DNA of 64,000 nucleotides, taken from assembly GCF_001949125.1 (NCBI RefSeq), contig NZ_MSTI01000018.1, positions 45,794 through 109,793 on the forward strand. Reading direction: 5' to 3'. Shown here one piece after another: positions 1 through 14,419 of this stretch. This DNA comes from Deinococcus marmoris. Lineage in GTDB: Bacteria > Deinococcota > Deinococci > Deinococcales > Deinococcaceae. The position numbers and the translations under genes are program-made. A model generated the notes under the pieces. That model saw nothing but the letters and a program-made list of their open reading frames with translations, was not told the origin of the DNA and made no database searches. Numbering within the stretch: the stretch's first letter is position 1; each line of letters begins with the position of its first letter.

Positions 1-838
<838 letters not shown>

Positions 839-857
839 GGAGCGGCAGAATGAAGCG

Positions 858-1643
858 GTGAACGTTTCTATTTACCGGGTTCTTTCTGAGGCAGGAGAGG
901 GGGGCAAACTTGTCGCCGTCTTTCCCGATGCGGACGATGATTTGCAGGCCAGGGCAGCCGAGGCCGGCGCACCCCTGAGCGTGTTCGTGCAGTCGGCCAG
1001 CCTGTCTGAGATTGCGTTGCGGGTCTTCACGCCAGTCAAGGAGAAAGGCAGCTCGGACAGCGCGGCGATTGCAGCACTGGCGCACTTGCGGACAAACCTG
1101 CTGGACGTGGCCGAGGTCCAGATGGGCGGCGAGACCCTGCCCGCCCAACTGTGCGGCAGCGAATGGCTGCTGCGTCAGGGCGTGCCAGACGTGGCGGAGA
1201 GAGAGGCGGACCTCTCCCCCATCGGCCTGGGCACGAGGCGGGTCTGGATTTCCAGTCTGGGACGGCCCAATCTGGTGGTGGAGGTTTCCACTCTGGCTGC
1301 GCTGGACGCCTTCACGCCAAATGCGGAGGCGATTTCAGCCGTCAACCAAAGCACAGACACGACGGGCCTGATTCTCCTGGCAGCGGGTGGGCTGGGCCGC
1401 GCCGATCTGAGTTTCCGGGCTTTTGGACCGCTCAAGGGCTTTCAGGAGGATGCCGCCAGCAGCAACATGCTGGCCTGTACGGTGGGCGTGCTGGGCGCAT
1501 CGAATCGTCTGCCCGCCGACACCAATCTGCTGCGCGCGGCCCAGCGGATGCCGGGGCAACCCGCGCAGCTGAGTGTGCAATTTGGGGAAGTCGGGACCGG
1601 GGTGGAAGTCTGGGTGGGCGGGTCTGCCACACCTCTGACCTGA
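858..1643 (+). CDS. Divergent PhzF-family protein
   Basis: About 261 residues with the two-lobed layout of PhzF-type isomerases/epimerases. The N-lobe has LRVFTPVKEKG where the family has WFTP, and the C-lobe has FRAFGPLKGFQEDAASSN where the family has a FxP...EDPVTGSA segment. The family's catalytic Glu (usually in a SETAF-like motif) is absent: the aligned stretch reads PLSVFV. The usual LCGHAT is replaced by GSSDSAA. Activity is therefore doubtful. I chose GTG 858, 15 nt after GAGGAG at 837-842; GTG 831, overlapping the upstream stop, is also in frame. Lies directly behind homocitrate synthase and may be cotranscribed with it. Confidence 0.65.
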   Translation: MNVSIYRVLSEAGEGGKLVAVFPDADDDLQARAAEAGAPLSVFVQSASLSEIALRVFTPVKEKGSSDSAAIAALAHLRTNLLDVAEVQMGGETLPAQLCGSEWLLRQGVPDVAEREADLSPIGLGTRRVWISSLGRPNLVVEVSTLAALDAFTPNAEAISAVNQSTDTTGLILLAAGGLGRADLSFRAFGPLKGFQEDAASSNMLACTVGVLGASNRLPADTNLLRAAQRMPGQPAQLSVQFGEVGTGVEVWVGGSATPLT

Positions 1644-1680
1644 GCAGTCCAGCGTCACGTTACGCAGCGCGCCGAACCCC

Positions 1681-1686
1681 TAGACT
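1681..1686 (+). promoter_or_regulatory. -10 element TAGACT for leaderless rlmN
   Basis: TAGACT ends 6 nt before the rlmN ATG with no Shine-Dalgarno between, so transcription should start at or next to the start codon. No clear -35 was seen. Confidence 0.6.
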
Positions 1687-1692
1687 GCGGGG

Positions 1693-2748
1693 ATGCAGCT
1701 CCTTCTCGACCTTCACCCCGACGCTTACCCGCTAGAAGGCTTCCGGCGCACGCAACTGCTGGAATGGGTCTACGTGCAGGGAGCGGGAACCTTTGACGGC
1801 ATGAGCAACCTGCCCGCCGAGCTGCGGGCCGAGCTGACCGGGCAGTACCACCTCAACCCCTTCCGCGAGATCGAAACGGTTCGCAGCAGCGACGGCAGCG
1901 TCAAGTACCTGTTTACCCTGCAAGACGGGCGGCAGATGGAAGCGGTGTATATGCCGTACCTGGACCGCAAAACGGTCTGCGTGTCCACAATGGTGGGTTG
2001 CCCGGCCAAATGTTCGTTCTGCGCCACCGGGGCGATGGGTTTCGGGCGCAACCTGACCCCTGGCGAGATCGTGGGGCAGGTGCTGGCGGTGGCCGGGGGC
2101 GAGGGTCTGGCCCCGCGTGAGCTACGAAATCTGGTGTTCATGGGCATGGGCGAGGCGATGCTCAACTATGACCACACGATGGCGGCGGCGCGCATTCTGC
2201 TGCACCCGCAGGCGCTGGGCATGAGCAAACGCCGCATCACGCTGTCCACCGTGGGCATTGCCAAGGGCATCACCCGACTGGCCGCCGAGGACGATCTGGG
2301 CCTCAAGCTGGCGATCAGCCTGCACGCGCCCGACGAGGAAACCCGCCAGCGCATCATCCCCACCGGGGCGGCCAATTCTATTGCCGAGATCATGGCGGCG
2401 GCGCGCGAGTACCAGGGCGTGACGGGGCGGCGTATCACCTTTGAATACACCATGCTGCGCGGGGTGAACGACGCGGTGTGGCAGGCCGAACTGCTGGCCG
2501 ATCTGCTGCGCGGGCTGGTCAGCCACGTCAACCTGATTCCCATGAATCCCTGGGACGGCAGCGGTTTCCAGAGTACCTCCGAGGCCGATATTCAGGCGTT
2601 CTACGACACGCTGGAAGCGCGCGGCGTGGATGTCAGCGTGCGCCGTTCACGAGGCAAGGATGCAGGGGCGGCCTGCGGGCAACTGGCCCTCAAGCGGCCC
2701 GGCGCGGTCAGCGGGAATCCGGCGGCTGGCCTGGGCGCGGCGCTCTAG
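1693..2748 (+). CDS. rlmN: 23S rRNA (adenine2503-C2)-methyltransferase RlmN
   Basis: Radical-SAM enzyme of 351 residues that methylates C2 of A2503 in 23S rRNA (and often A37 of some tRNAs). The 4Fe-4S ligands are C103, C107 and C110 in [45 protein letters not shown] and [10 protein letters not shown] follow in the family order, and the C-terminal [15 protein letters not shown] supplies the second catalytic Cys (GAACGQ). Length matches the family. The start is fixed by a -10 hexamer six bases upstream, so the mRNA is probably leaderless. Confidence 0.95.
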   Translation: MQLLLDLHPDAYPLEGFRRTQLLEWVYVQGAGTFDGMSNLPAELRAELTGQYHLNPFREIETVRSSDGSVKYLFTLQDGRQMEAVYMPYLDRKTVCVSTMVGCPAKCSFCATGAMGFGRNLTPGEIVGQVLAVAGGEGLAPRELRNLVFMGMGEAMLNYDHTMAAARILLHPQALGMSKRRITLSTVGIAKGITRLAAEDDLGLKLAISLHAPDEETRQRIIPTGAANSIAEIMAAAREYQGVTGRRITFEYTMLRGVNDAVWQAELLADLLRGLVSHVNLIPMNPWDGSGFQSTSEADIQAFYDTLEARGVDVSVRRSRGKDAGAACGQLALKRPGAVSGNPAAGLGAAL

Positions 2749-2862
2749 TCCTGGCACCACAGGGGGCACCACAGGGCCGCCGGGTCCCCCACTGCCGTAA
2801 GAGTTATGGAAAAAGCCGGGTGCTACGCTGAGGGTGTTTTAACGACCTCAGGAGGCTCCCAG

Positions 2863-4560
2863 GTGAAGCAAAAATTACGTTTCAGCCGTTCCAGACGCGC
2901 TGCATTGATGGGCCTGCTGCCCGGCCTGCTGCTGGGTTTCGCAGGCAGCGGTTCGGCCCAGACCATGATCGACACCGTCACGTCTGTCGGCATCCAGAAC
3001 ACTTTGAATTCGGCCACCACCATCCCCAAAATGCCGACACTGCCCACAGCGGGCCAGAATGCGGCGGCCCAGACCACAGCGGCTCAGACGGCGGCCCAGG
3101 GTGCCCCGGCACAGGCCACTCCCCCCTCGACAGCTCCGTCATCGGCCACTCCTCCCCCGCCCGTCACTCCCCTGACCCCGGCGCAGCAGGCAGGGCTGGA
3201 CAAGGCCCAGGTCGCCTACGACGCCAAGAACTACGCGCAGGCCCGCAGCGGCTTCGAGGCGCTGGTGGCGCAGAACTACGGCAACCCGGAGCCGCATTTT
3301 GGACTGGCGCTCTCGCTGCTGGCGCTGGGCAACGACAAGGGCGCGGCCTTTGAACTGCGGCAGTTTGTGACGCTAGCCCCGGACCGTTACGAGGGGCCGT
3401 ACAACCTGGGCGTGATCGCGGGCCGGGGCGGGGACCACGCCGGGGCGCTGCAACTGTACGGACAGGCCGCCACGCTGATGGTGGGCAAGGCCAGCGCCTC
3501 TGCCCAGCGGCAGGTGCTGGAGGCGCTGGCCACCGAGCAGACCCGCATGGCCGACTTCACGGCCCTGAGCGCCACCCTGACCCAGATCACGGCGCTGGCC
3601 CCGGATGACCTGAACGCCGCCTACCGGCTGGCCCAGGCCCGCACACTGGCTGGGCAGGGAGCCGAGGCATTGCCGGGCCTGTACGCGCTGTTGCAGGCCG
3701 ACGGCACCCGTATGGACGCCGCCCTGCTGCTGGCCGACATCTACATGGGCCAGGGACTGCCGGACCGCGCGCTGCGCGAGCTGGACGCCGCCGTGAAACG
3801 CGTAAAGAAGGCCAGCGAGCGTTCGGCGCTGCTGCTGCGCAAGGCCGACATCCTGGCCGCCGGGAACGATACCCGTGGGGCAGTGCTGGCGGCCAGCGCG
3901 GCCACCAAAGCCGACAAGTACAATGCCCGGGCTTTTGCGCGCGAGGGCGAATTGCGGGCACTGCGCAATGACCGGCCCGGCGCACAGGCCGCGTACCTGA
4001 ACGCCGTGCGGCTGGCCCCCGACAACGCCATGTACCGCACCGCCCTGGCCGGGGTGCGCCTGACCCTGGGCCGCTTCGACGAGGCCGCCGCCGACACCGC
4101 ACTGGCGCTGAAGCTGAAGCCCGACGCGGCCACTTCGGCACGGGCGCTGTACGTGCGCGGCATTGCTGCCTACCGCCAGAACCGCCTGCTGGACGCCGTG
4201 ATCGCCCTTAAGGAAAGCCACAAACGCCGCCCCGACGCCGACACCGCGCTGTGGCTGGGCCTGAGCTACTACGCCCAGCAGGACTATGCGGCGGCGGCGG
4301 GTGCCCTGGCCGACAGCGTGCGCCTCAGCCCCACGCCCACCGCCCGGCTAAATCTGGCCTCCGCCCTGCTGGCCAGCGCCCGCTACCCCGAGGCCGAGGC
4401 CGTGCTGCGCGGTCTGGTGACCGAGGACCCCAAAGCCGCCGACGCTTGGTACATGCTGGGACTGGCGCAAAGGTCACAGCGCCAGGACGATCAGGCCAGG
4501 GTGTCACTGAAGACGGCGGCCAACCTGGGCAACAGCAAGGCCAAAGACGCACTGAAATAA
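2863..4560 (+). CDS. Exported TPR-repeat protein
   Basis: 565 residues. GTG 2863 is preferred over upstream starts because AGGAGG at 2850-2855 sits just before it. The N-terminus is basic (KQKLRFSRSRR) followed by a hydrophobic stretch ending GSAQ, a signal peptide. Residues ~50-105 are Ala/Thr/Pro/Gln-rich linker. The rest is serial tetratricopeptide helices (motifs such as PHFGLALSLLALGN, YNLGVIAGRGGDHAGALQLY, AWYMLGLAQRSQRQDDQA), probably a protein-protein scaffold in the periplasm or at the envelope. No catalytic domain was found; the partner is unknown. Confidence 0.82.
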   Translation: MKQKLRFSRSRRAALMGLLPGLLLGFAGSGSAQTMIDTVTSVGIQNTLNSATTIPKMPTLPTAGQNAAAQTTAAQTAAQGAPAQATPPSTAPSSATPPPPVTPLTPAQQAGLDKAQVAYDAKNYAQARSGFEALVAQNYGNPEPHFGLALSLLALGNDKGAAFELRQFVTLAPDRYEGPYNLGVIAGRGGDHAGALQLYGQAATLMVGKASASAQRQVLEALATEQTRMADFTALSATLTQITALAPDDLNAAYRLAQARTLAGQGAEALPGLYALLQADGTRMDAALLLADIYMGQGLPDRALRELDAAVKRVKKASERSALLLRKADILAAGNDTRGAVLAASAATKADKYNARAFAREGELRALRNDRPGAQAAYLNAVRLAPDNAMYRTALAGVRLTLGRFDEAAADTALALKLKPDAATSARALYVRGIAAYRQNRLLDAVIALKESHKRRPDADTALWLGLSYYAQQDYAAAAGALADSVRLSPTPTARLNLASALLASARYPEAEAVLRGLVTEDPKAADAWYMLGLAQRSQRQDDQARVSLKTAANLGNSKAKDALK

Positions 4561-4574
4561 AGAAGAGGACGAGT

Positions 4575-4616
4575 GGCGGCGGGAGGGGGAAATCTGACCC
4601 TTCCCGCCGCCGTTTG
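4575..4616 (+). terminator. Rho-independent-type terminator after the TPR gene
   Basis: GGCGGCGGGAGGG (4575-4587) pairs with CCCTTCCCGCCGCC (4598-4611) apart from one bulge, then GTTTGT. It begins 14 nt after the TPR stop codon. Confidence 0.6.
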
Positions 4617-4937
4617 TCGTCCTGCGCCGCAGACCCCGGCCCTGTCCAGACCCAACGGGCGTCCATGAGCCTGCCGGATGCCCTGCCCACACGCTTTTTC
4701 TGTAAGCTGAGGCACGGCATTCACAACTTGGCCGCCGCTGTTTGGGGCAGCCCAGCACGGAAACAGACCAATGCTGGAATTATGAAGAGGGGTTCAAGGG
4801 GGTTGTATGCGGGCAAACACGACAGAACACGGTCTCCCACGGGGGAATAAAGACATCACACCGCAGTGTCCTCGGCGCAGGGCAGGGGCCACAGTTGGAA
4901 TGGGCACGGCTGGAATGAACACGGCTGGGAGACCACT
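4617..4937. other. Intergenic stretch before the SPOR gene
   Basis: No convincing gene or clear sigma70 promoter. The last part (about 4890-4930) carries two imperfect 15-base direct copies of TGGAATGGGCACGGC / TGGAATGAACACGGC ending in the GGGAG ribosome-binding site of the next gene. Confidence 0.4.
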
Positions 4938-6092
4938 ATGAGCAAACCTACCTCTGCCCGCCGCTGGCCCGACATTCTGATCGGGGTGCTGGTGCTGCTG
5001 CTGCTGGCCGGATTCGCCGCACTGTTGCTGGGCCAGCGCAAGACCGCTACCACCACCACACCCACCGCCACGGCATCGGCCACTTCCGGCATTCCCGCTG
5101 CGCCGGGCACGGCGGAAAGCGCCACCACCCCGAACACGGCAACCACGGGCATCACGCCTCCTACGGCAGACCCCGCACCAGCCGCCGATACGGGCAGCAC
5201 GGACACGGCTCCTGCTGGCACCACACCTGCCGACACAGCATCTGCTGACACGGCACAGACCACGCCGTCCGCCGACGCCAGCACCGAGGCCCCGATCATT
5301 CCCGCCGCCCCTACACCACAGGCGACGCCCGACGCGGCAGCCAGCACGGACACCCCGCCAGCCACGACACCGACGGCTGAGACCCCCACGCCACAGCCGG
5401 AAACCCCGCAGGCGCAGATCACCGAGACACCCACGCCTGCCGAGACGCCTGCTGCCACCACCGTCACGCCCCGCAGCGGCGGAGCCATCGCCACCAGCGA
5501 GAGCCGCACGCCTCTGCGCAGCGACTACCGTATCAGCCTGGGCAGCTTCGGCAGCGTGGGCACGGCCCAAAGCCGCACCGCGCCGGTCAGCACGCTGGGG
5601 TACAGGGTCTATCCCATCGACCTGGGCAGTCAGGTGGTGGCGCAGGTCGGCCCCTTCGCCGACGAGGCCAGCGCCCGTCAGGCCCTGGGTGACATTCAGC
5701 GGGCCTACCCCGGGGCGCTGCTGTACCCGCCCCGCGCCAAGGCCAGCAGCACCCCCAGCACGTCTGAGAGCAGCACTTCCACTTCTGACAGCAACAGCAG
5801 CTCCAGCAGCGCCCCTGCCGCCAGCCCGGCTCCGGCCAGCAGCGCCCCGACGGCAACTGATGCGCCCGCCTCTCCTGCTGGCCCGATCTACCTGCAAGTG
5901 GGGGCCTTTGACCGGGTGGAAAGCGCACAGAAGATGGTGCAGCAATTGCGCGACCTGGGCTACGTGCCCACCGTCAATGCCCCGGATGGCCGCAAGGTCA
6001 CGGTGGCTGTCGGCCCCTACACCGGCGACGCGCTGACCCGTACCGAGAAGCGGCTGGACGACAACAATCTGGACCACTTCCGGGTGCGCTGA
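4938..6092 (+). CDS. Membrane-anchored protein with two SPOR domains
   Basis: 384 residues. ATG 4938 follows TGGGAG by 7 nt; in-frame codons upstream give an implausible Gly/Trp/His-rich start. One transmembrane helix (about residues 11-32, IGVLVLLLLAGFAALLLG) is followed by a long Thr/Ala/Pro low-complexity linker. Then come two SPOR domains, which bind denuded septal peptidoglycan: first at about 193-270 (YRISLGSFGSVGTAQ...QVGPF), second at about 312-382 (YLQVGAFDRVESAQ...AVGPYTGDA). A Ser/Ala linker separates them. The stop TGA overlaps the rex ATG by one base, so the two are probably cotranscribed. Likely a cell-division or envelope protein. Confidence 0.85.
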   Translation: MSKPTSARRWPDILIGVLVLLLLAGFAALLLGQRKTATTTTPTATASATSGIPAAPGTAESATTPNTATTGITPPTADPAPAADTGSTDTAPAGTTPADTASADTAQTTPSADASTEAPIIPAAPTPQATPDAAASTDTPPATTPTAETPTPQPETPQAQITETPTPAETPAATTVTPRSGGAIATSESRTPLRSDYRISLGSFGSVGTAQSRTAPVSTLGYRVYPIDLGSQVVAQVGPFADEASARQALGDIQRAYPGALLYPPRAKASSTPSTSESSTSTSDSNSSSSSAPAASPAPASSAPTATDAPASPAGPIYLQVGAFDRVESAQKMVQQLRDLGYVPTVNAPDGRKVTVAVGPYTGDALTRTEKRLDDNNLDHFRVR

Positions 6093-6799
6093 TGGCCGAG
6101 GTCCCCACTGCCGCCATCAGCCGTCTGGTCACCTACCTGCGGATTCTGGAAGAACTGGAGACGCGCGACATCAGCCGCACCAGCAGCACCGATCTGGCCG
6201 AACGCGCCGGGGTCAGCGCTTTTCAGGTCCGCAAGGATCTGGCCTACTTCGGACGCTTCGGCACGCGCGGCATGGGCTACACCGTGCCGATCCTCAAGCG
6301 TGAGCTGATGCGGGTGCTAGGCCTGAACCAGACCTGGAACGTGGTGATCGTGGGCGTGGGACGGCTGGGGCAGGCCATCGCCAACTATCCGGGGGCCAGC
6401 GATTACCAGTTTCAGTACGTGGGCCTGTTCGATGTCAGTCCTGAACTGGTGGGGCGGCAGGTCCGGGACCTGACCGTGCGCCACATCGGGGAACTGCGCG
6501 ACTTCGTGCGGGAGAACAAGGTGGATATGGGCTTTCTGGCCGTGCCACCCGAACGCGCCCAGGACGCCGCGCAGGCGATGGTCACCGCCGGGGTACGCGG
6601 CATCCTCAATTTCGCTCCAGTGGTGATCGGGCCGCGTCCACCGGAAGGCCGGGCCGAGAGCAACGCTCAGCAAGAAATTGGTGATGATTGGCGTGGTGTA
6701 ATCGTCGAGAACGTCGATTTCCTGGCCGGGATGAAACGCCTGGCCTTTTACACCCTCAACCCCCACCTGAAAGATTCACCCGTCCCGGAGGACACTTGA
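6092..6799 (+). CDS. rex: Redox-sensing transcriptional repressor Rex
   Basis: 235 residues with the standard Rex order. The N-terminal winged helix (about 1-77: SRLVTYLRILEEL, SAFQVRKDLAYFGRFGTRG) is followed by a Rossmann NAD(H) domain with GVGRLGQAI at about 88-96, LFDVSPELVG, and GVRGILNFAPV. Rex senses NADH/NAD+ and releases DNA when NADH binds. It overlaps the SPOR gene (TGATG) and, in the same way, the following lipoprotein gene, suggesting translational coupling of all three. I did not find a complete Rex palindrome upstream. Confidence 0.95.
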   Translation: MAEVPTAAISRLVTYLRILEELETRDISRTSSTDLAERAGVSAFQVRKDLAYFGRFGTRGMGYTVPILKRELMRVLGLNQTWNVVIVGVGRLGQAIANYPGASDYQFQYVGLFDVSPELVGRQVRDLTVRHIGELRDFVRENKVDMGFLAVPPERAQDAAQAMVTAGVRGILNFAPVVIGPRPPEGRAESNAQQEIGDDWRGVIVENVDFLAGMKRLAFYTLNPHLKDSPVPEDT

Positions 6800-7407
6800 T
6801 GAAGAAATACGCCCTTCTGCTATTGGCTGGCCTGACCCTGAGTGCTTGCGGCAGCGCGCCCGGACAGGTCTCGGGCAGCAAGGTTTCTGTTGGTGTCTCG
6901 GTGAACGATGCCCGGTCCGTTGAAGTCGCCACCAAGACCGTCACACCGGCAACGGAGAAAGACCCGGCTAAAGTGTCATGGGCCGTGACGCCAGGTAGCG
7001 GGGTGACCTTCACCTTTATGACCCGGCCCGGATCGGATGCCGTGTATTTGAGGGGATACCGGATTCTAAGCAGCACTCTCAGTGCTGGTGGCACAACCGT
7101 GACCCGCAATACCGGTAGCGACGTCAACAAGATCGATGTATATCTGACTTCAGGCTACAGTTGCCCCACCCGAACTGCTCTTGATTCCTGTTCCTTCAGT
7201 GACGGTGCCACAGTGGCCGCCAACGGCCTTCCCGCCTCAACCAGTATTTATTTGGAAGGCGGCCTGGGTGATCTAGTAGTCAGCACCAATGCCAGCGCAA
7301 CCCTGGTTACAAATATTGAGTTCTTTGGCCAGAGTAGCAATGGTCAGGTTGTGACAGTCCAGGCAAATGGCATCGTCAGCGCAGGCAGCAAGCAGGGCGA
7401 TAACTGA
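6799..7407 (+). CDS. Predicted lipoprotein, function unknown
   Basis: 202 residues. ATG 6799 overlaps the rex stop (TGATG) and is preceded by CCGGAGGAC. The N-terminus MKKYALLLLAGLTLSAC is a type II signal peptide with lipobox LSAC, acylated Cys at residue 17. The mature part is Ser/Thr/Val-rich and looks like a beta-sandwich, with a probable disulfide pair (YSCPTRTALDSCSF). Base composition is visibly less G+C-rich than the neighbours. I do not recognise the family. Confidence 0.7.
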   Translation: MKKYALLLLAGLTLSACGSAPGQVSGSKVSVGVSVNDARSVEVATKTVTPATEKDPAKVSWAVTPGSGVTFTFMTRPGSDAVYLRGYRILSSTLSAGGTTVTRNTGSDVNKIDVYLTSGYSCPTRTALDSCSFSDGATVAANGLPASTSIYLEGGLGDLVVSTNASATLVTNIEFFGQSSNGQVVTVQANGIVSAGSKQGDN

Positions 7408-7429
7408 AGGAAAGCATCTGGCACAAAAG

Positions 7430-7465
7430 GGGAAGGGGGAAGCCAACTCTGGTTTCCCCCTTCCC
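7430..7465. terminator. Bidirectional terminator between lipoprotein gene and cpdB
   Basis: GGGAAGGGGGAAGCC (7430-7444) and GGTTTCCCCCTTCCC (7451-7465) pair over 15 bases with one mismatch. It lies between the ends of two convergent genes. Confidence 0.6.
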
Positions 7466-7479
7466 TTCATTAACCCTAG

Positions 7480-9402
<1,923 letters not shown>

Positions 9403-9409
9403 GCTGTCC

Positions 9410-9415
9410 AGAATA
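9410..9415 (-). promoter_or_regulatory. -10 element TATTCT for leaderless cpdB
   Basis: Seven bases separate it from the GTG start at 9402; no Shine-Dalgarno intervenes. Confidence 0.55.
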
Positions 9416-9466
9416 CGCCTCCCGGTCAGGGGCGTGTCTGTGACATGACGCGCGTGCCTGGATGCC

Positions 9467-10729
9467 TCATGCCAGATGCTGCGGCCCCAGCTCCCGCGCC
9501 GAGTGCGCCCCCAGCAGGCCCAGCGTCAGGTCAAATTCAGCCACCACGTTGCGGATGACCTCCTGCACGCCCGCCTGTCCGGCCAGGGCCAGCCCGTAGG
9601 CATAGGGGCGGCCCAGCAGCACGGCCCGCGCGCCCAGCGCCATCGCCTTGGCCACATCCGCGCCCGTGCGAACACCGCTGTCGAGCAGCACGGGCAAATC
9701 GCCCGCAGCCTCCACCACGCGCGGGAGCATGGTCAGGCTGCCCACCTCGCCGTCGATCTGGCGGCCCCCGTGGTTGCTGACGATGATTCCGTCCATGCCG
9801 CGCTGGGCGGCCTCACGGGCGTCGTCGGGGTGCAGGATGCCCTTGAGGAGAATGGGCAGGGTGGTCCATTCCCGTAGCCGCGAGAGGTCATCCCACTGCA
9901 AATCGGGGCGGGTGTAGCTGGCGGTGAAGTGGGCCGCCGCCGTCCGCATCTGCGCCAGTGAGAGGCCGAATTTGCGGCCATGCGCGGCGAGGCTGGCCGC
10001 CGTTTTCAGCAGCGCGGGCGAGGGGCGGGGCGTGCCAGCGGGCAGTTGCACGGTATCCAGGCGGGAGCGAAAGTGCGCGTCCGTCAGGTACTGCGCCAGT
10101 CCCTGCCCGCGCAGAAACGGCAGGTTGCCCAGGTCCAGATCGCGGGGCCGCCAGCCCAGCAGCGTGGTGTCCAGCGTCAGGACGATGGCCTGCGCGCCGC
10201 ACGCCTCCACCCGGCGCACGAAAGAGCGTGTGACTTCCTCGTCGGTCCCCCAGTACAACTGGAACCAGCGTGGCGAGTCGCCCATCGCGGCGGCCACATC
10301 CTCCATCGGCTCGGACGCCTGGGAGGAAAAGATGAACGGCACGCCCAGCGCGGCGGCGGCACGGCCCACCGCCAGATCGGCCTCCGCGTGCGCCAGTTCC
10401 AGCACGCCCAATGGGGCCAGCAGCACGGGCGCGGGGTAGGTGTGCCCGAACAGTTCCACGCTCAGGTCCCGCGACGCCGAACCGCACAGACGGCGGGGCA
10501 GCAACTTTACGCCCGAGAAGGCGTCCAGATTGGCCTGCATGGTGCGTTCCATCCCCGCACCCCCTGCCAGATATGCAAAAGCCGGGGCGTCCAGCTTGCG
10601 CCGCGCGGCCTTTCGCAGACCTTCGGGGTCCACCGGAACCAGAGGGCGCGTGCCGCCCAGCCCGTCCACGAAAATCTGCGTCTGACGGCTGCGGCCAGGA
10701 CCGGGGCCGGAAGATTTGGGTTGTGACAT
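9467..10729 (-). CDS. FMN-dependent alpha-hydroxy-acid oxidase/dehydrogenase
   Basis: 420 residues of the (S)-2-hydroxy-acid oxidase family (lactate oxidase, LldD, glycolate oxidase). FMN TIM-barrel motifs: [11 protein letters not shown] near residue 53, [32 protein letters not shown] and the catalytic-His segment [12 protein letters not shown], then [13 protein letters not shown] and [17 protein letters not shown]. It would oxidise a small 2-hydroxy acid such as L-lactate or glycolate to the 2-oxo acid. It sits 57 nt downstream of glcE on the same strand, matching a hydroxy-acid oxidation locus, but has its own leaderless promoter. Exact substrate cannot be read from sequence. Confidence 0.88.
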   Translation of the reverse strand: MSQPKSSGPGPGRSRQTQIFVDGLGGTRPLVPVDPEGLRKAARRKLDAPAFAYLAGGAGMERTMQANLDAFSGVKLLPRRLCGSASRDLSVELFGHTYPAPVLLAPLGVLELAHAEADLAVGRAAAALGVPFIFSSQASEPMEDVAAAMGDSPRWFQLYWGTDEEVTRSFVRRVEACGAQAIVLTLDTTLLGWRPRDLDLGNLPFLRGQGLAQYLTDAHFRSRLDTVQLPAGTPRPSPALLKTAASLAAHGRKFGLSLAQMRTAAAHFTASYTRPDLQWDDLSRLREWTTLPILLKGILHPDDAREAAQRGMDGIIVSNHGGRQIDGEVGSLTMLPRVVEAAGDLPVLLDSGVRTGADVAKAMALGARAVLLGRPYAYGLALAGQAGVQEVIRNVVAEFDLTLGLLGAHSARELGPQHLA

Positions 10730-10735
10730 GGGTGG

Positions 10736-10741
10736 AGTGTA
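10736..10741 (-). promoter_or_regulatory. -10 element TACACT for the FMN oxidase gene
   Basis: TACACT, six bases, then ATG at 10729. It implies that this gene can be transcribed separately from glcFDE. Confidence 0.55.
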
Positions 10742-10786
10742 GTGGGTGGGGGCCGTGGATCAACCTGCCAAGCGGTTAAACAGTCC

Positions 10787-11440
10787 TCACAGACTCGCCG
10801 CCACCCGCGCGAACAGCTCTGGCACAGGCGGCACGGCCCCACCATCCACCCAGCCGAAGCGGCGGTCCTTGACGCTGCCGCCTGCGCCCACGCCCATGCC
10901 ACCGGGAAAATGCGGGGTCAGGTCCACGGGTTCGGTGATTTCCACCGCGTCAGACAACACATCCAGCGCACGGTCCACCTGCCTCCCATGCCCGAAGTGC
11001 ATCAGGTGAACCTGCCCGTCCACTTCCCAGGCGAAACGGGCGGATAAATCGGGCAAGTCATCCAGCGAGCCGGAGGCCGAAATGTGGCGGGCGCTCAGGC
11101 CGGGGCGCAGGCGCAGTGTGATTTCCAGCGCCTCGCCCAGCGCACCGAAGCTCCCCACAAAGGGGCGGGTCAGGTCATAGCCCTGCACGTTCTTGACGGT
11201 TCGCCCGCCTGCCCGCACCACCCGCCCGGACGGCGCACGAAAATTCACGCCCAGCACCTCTGCCCCGAAGAAGAAAGTCTGGCCGAAGCCACCACGCGAG
11301 ACCAGACCGCCGACGCCGCCGGGCAATTCCACCGGGGGAAATGGCGGGTAGAGGCCAGCGGGCAGCGCCGCGTAAACCTCCAGCAGCCCGACTTCGCTGG
11401 AAACGATCAGGGTCTGATCGCCGGGAGAGATCTCAAGCAT
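10787..11440 (-). CDS. glcE: Glycolate oxidase FAD-binding subunit GlcE, compact form
   Basis: 217 residues from ATG 11440, which has AGAGGAG a few bases upstream; an in-frame extension to 11503 runs through an intergenic repeat and is rejected. [16 protein letters not shown] loop, [27 protein letters not shown] and EITLRLRPG match the FAD_binding_4 core of GlcE. It is clearly shorter than E. coli GlcE (about 350 residues), lacking much of the N-terminal part of the FAD domain and most of the C-terminal cap. It follows glcD and glcF on the same strand, which supports the assignment as third subunit of the glycolate oxidase complex. Confidence 0.82.
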   Translation of the reverse strand: MLEISPGDQTLIVSSEVGLLEVYAALPAGLYPPFPPVELPGGVGGLVSRGGFGQTFFFGAEVLGVNFRAPSGRVVRAGGRTVKNVQGYDLTRPFVGSFGALGEALEITLRLRPGLSARHISASGSLDDLPDLSARFAWEVDGQVHLMHFGHGRQVDRALDVLSDAVEITEPVDLTPHFPGGMGVGAGGSVKDRRFGWVDGGAVPPVPELFARVAASL

Positions 11441-11463
11441 GCTGCTCCTCTGGAGCGTCGATG

Positions 11464-11530
11464 GGTGAAGGTTGAAAGTTGATGGAGAACTGCTTTTGTC
11501 CATCAGCCATCAACCATCTACTATCAACCC
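11464..11530. repeat. Short GTTGATGG-type intergenic repeat
   Basis: GTTGAAAGTTGATGG at 11471-11485, with inverted relatives CCATCAACCATC and CTATCAACCC at about 11508-11530, forms an imperfect palindrome between glcD and glcE. The same 15-mer occurs after livF (28905-28919). Confidence 0.5.
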
Positions 11531-12955
<1,425 letters not shown>

Positions 12956-12975
12956 GCTGCGCCTCCGGCGCGTCT

Positions 12976-13046
12976 AAGAGTCTGAGGGCCTAAAGGTCTA
13001 AGAACCGCCCTCCTTGGACCCCTAGACTCTTTGACCCTTAGACCTT

Positions 13047-13048
<2 letters not shown>
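12976..13048. repeat. Intergenic inverted repeat of GTCTAAG/AAGAGTCT words
   Basis: AAAGGTCTAAG (12992-13002) is matched in reverse complement by CTTAGACCTTT (13038-13048), and AAGAGTCT (12976-12983) by AGACTCTT (13024-13031). It fills most of the gap between glcF and glcD. Different in sequence from the GTTGATGG repeat in the next gap. Confidence 0.45.
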
Positions 13049-14324
<1,276 letters not shown>

Positions 14325-14419
14325 CGGAATTGCCTCACGGGCACAGCATAGAGGCATGGGCTGGGGGCGAAGGTCATACAGAACGCGAAAGGGCTAGAGG
14401 GGAGGCCGAACGATGCCCC

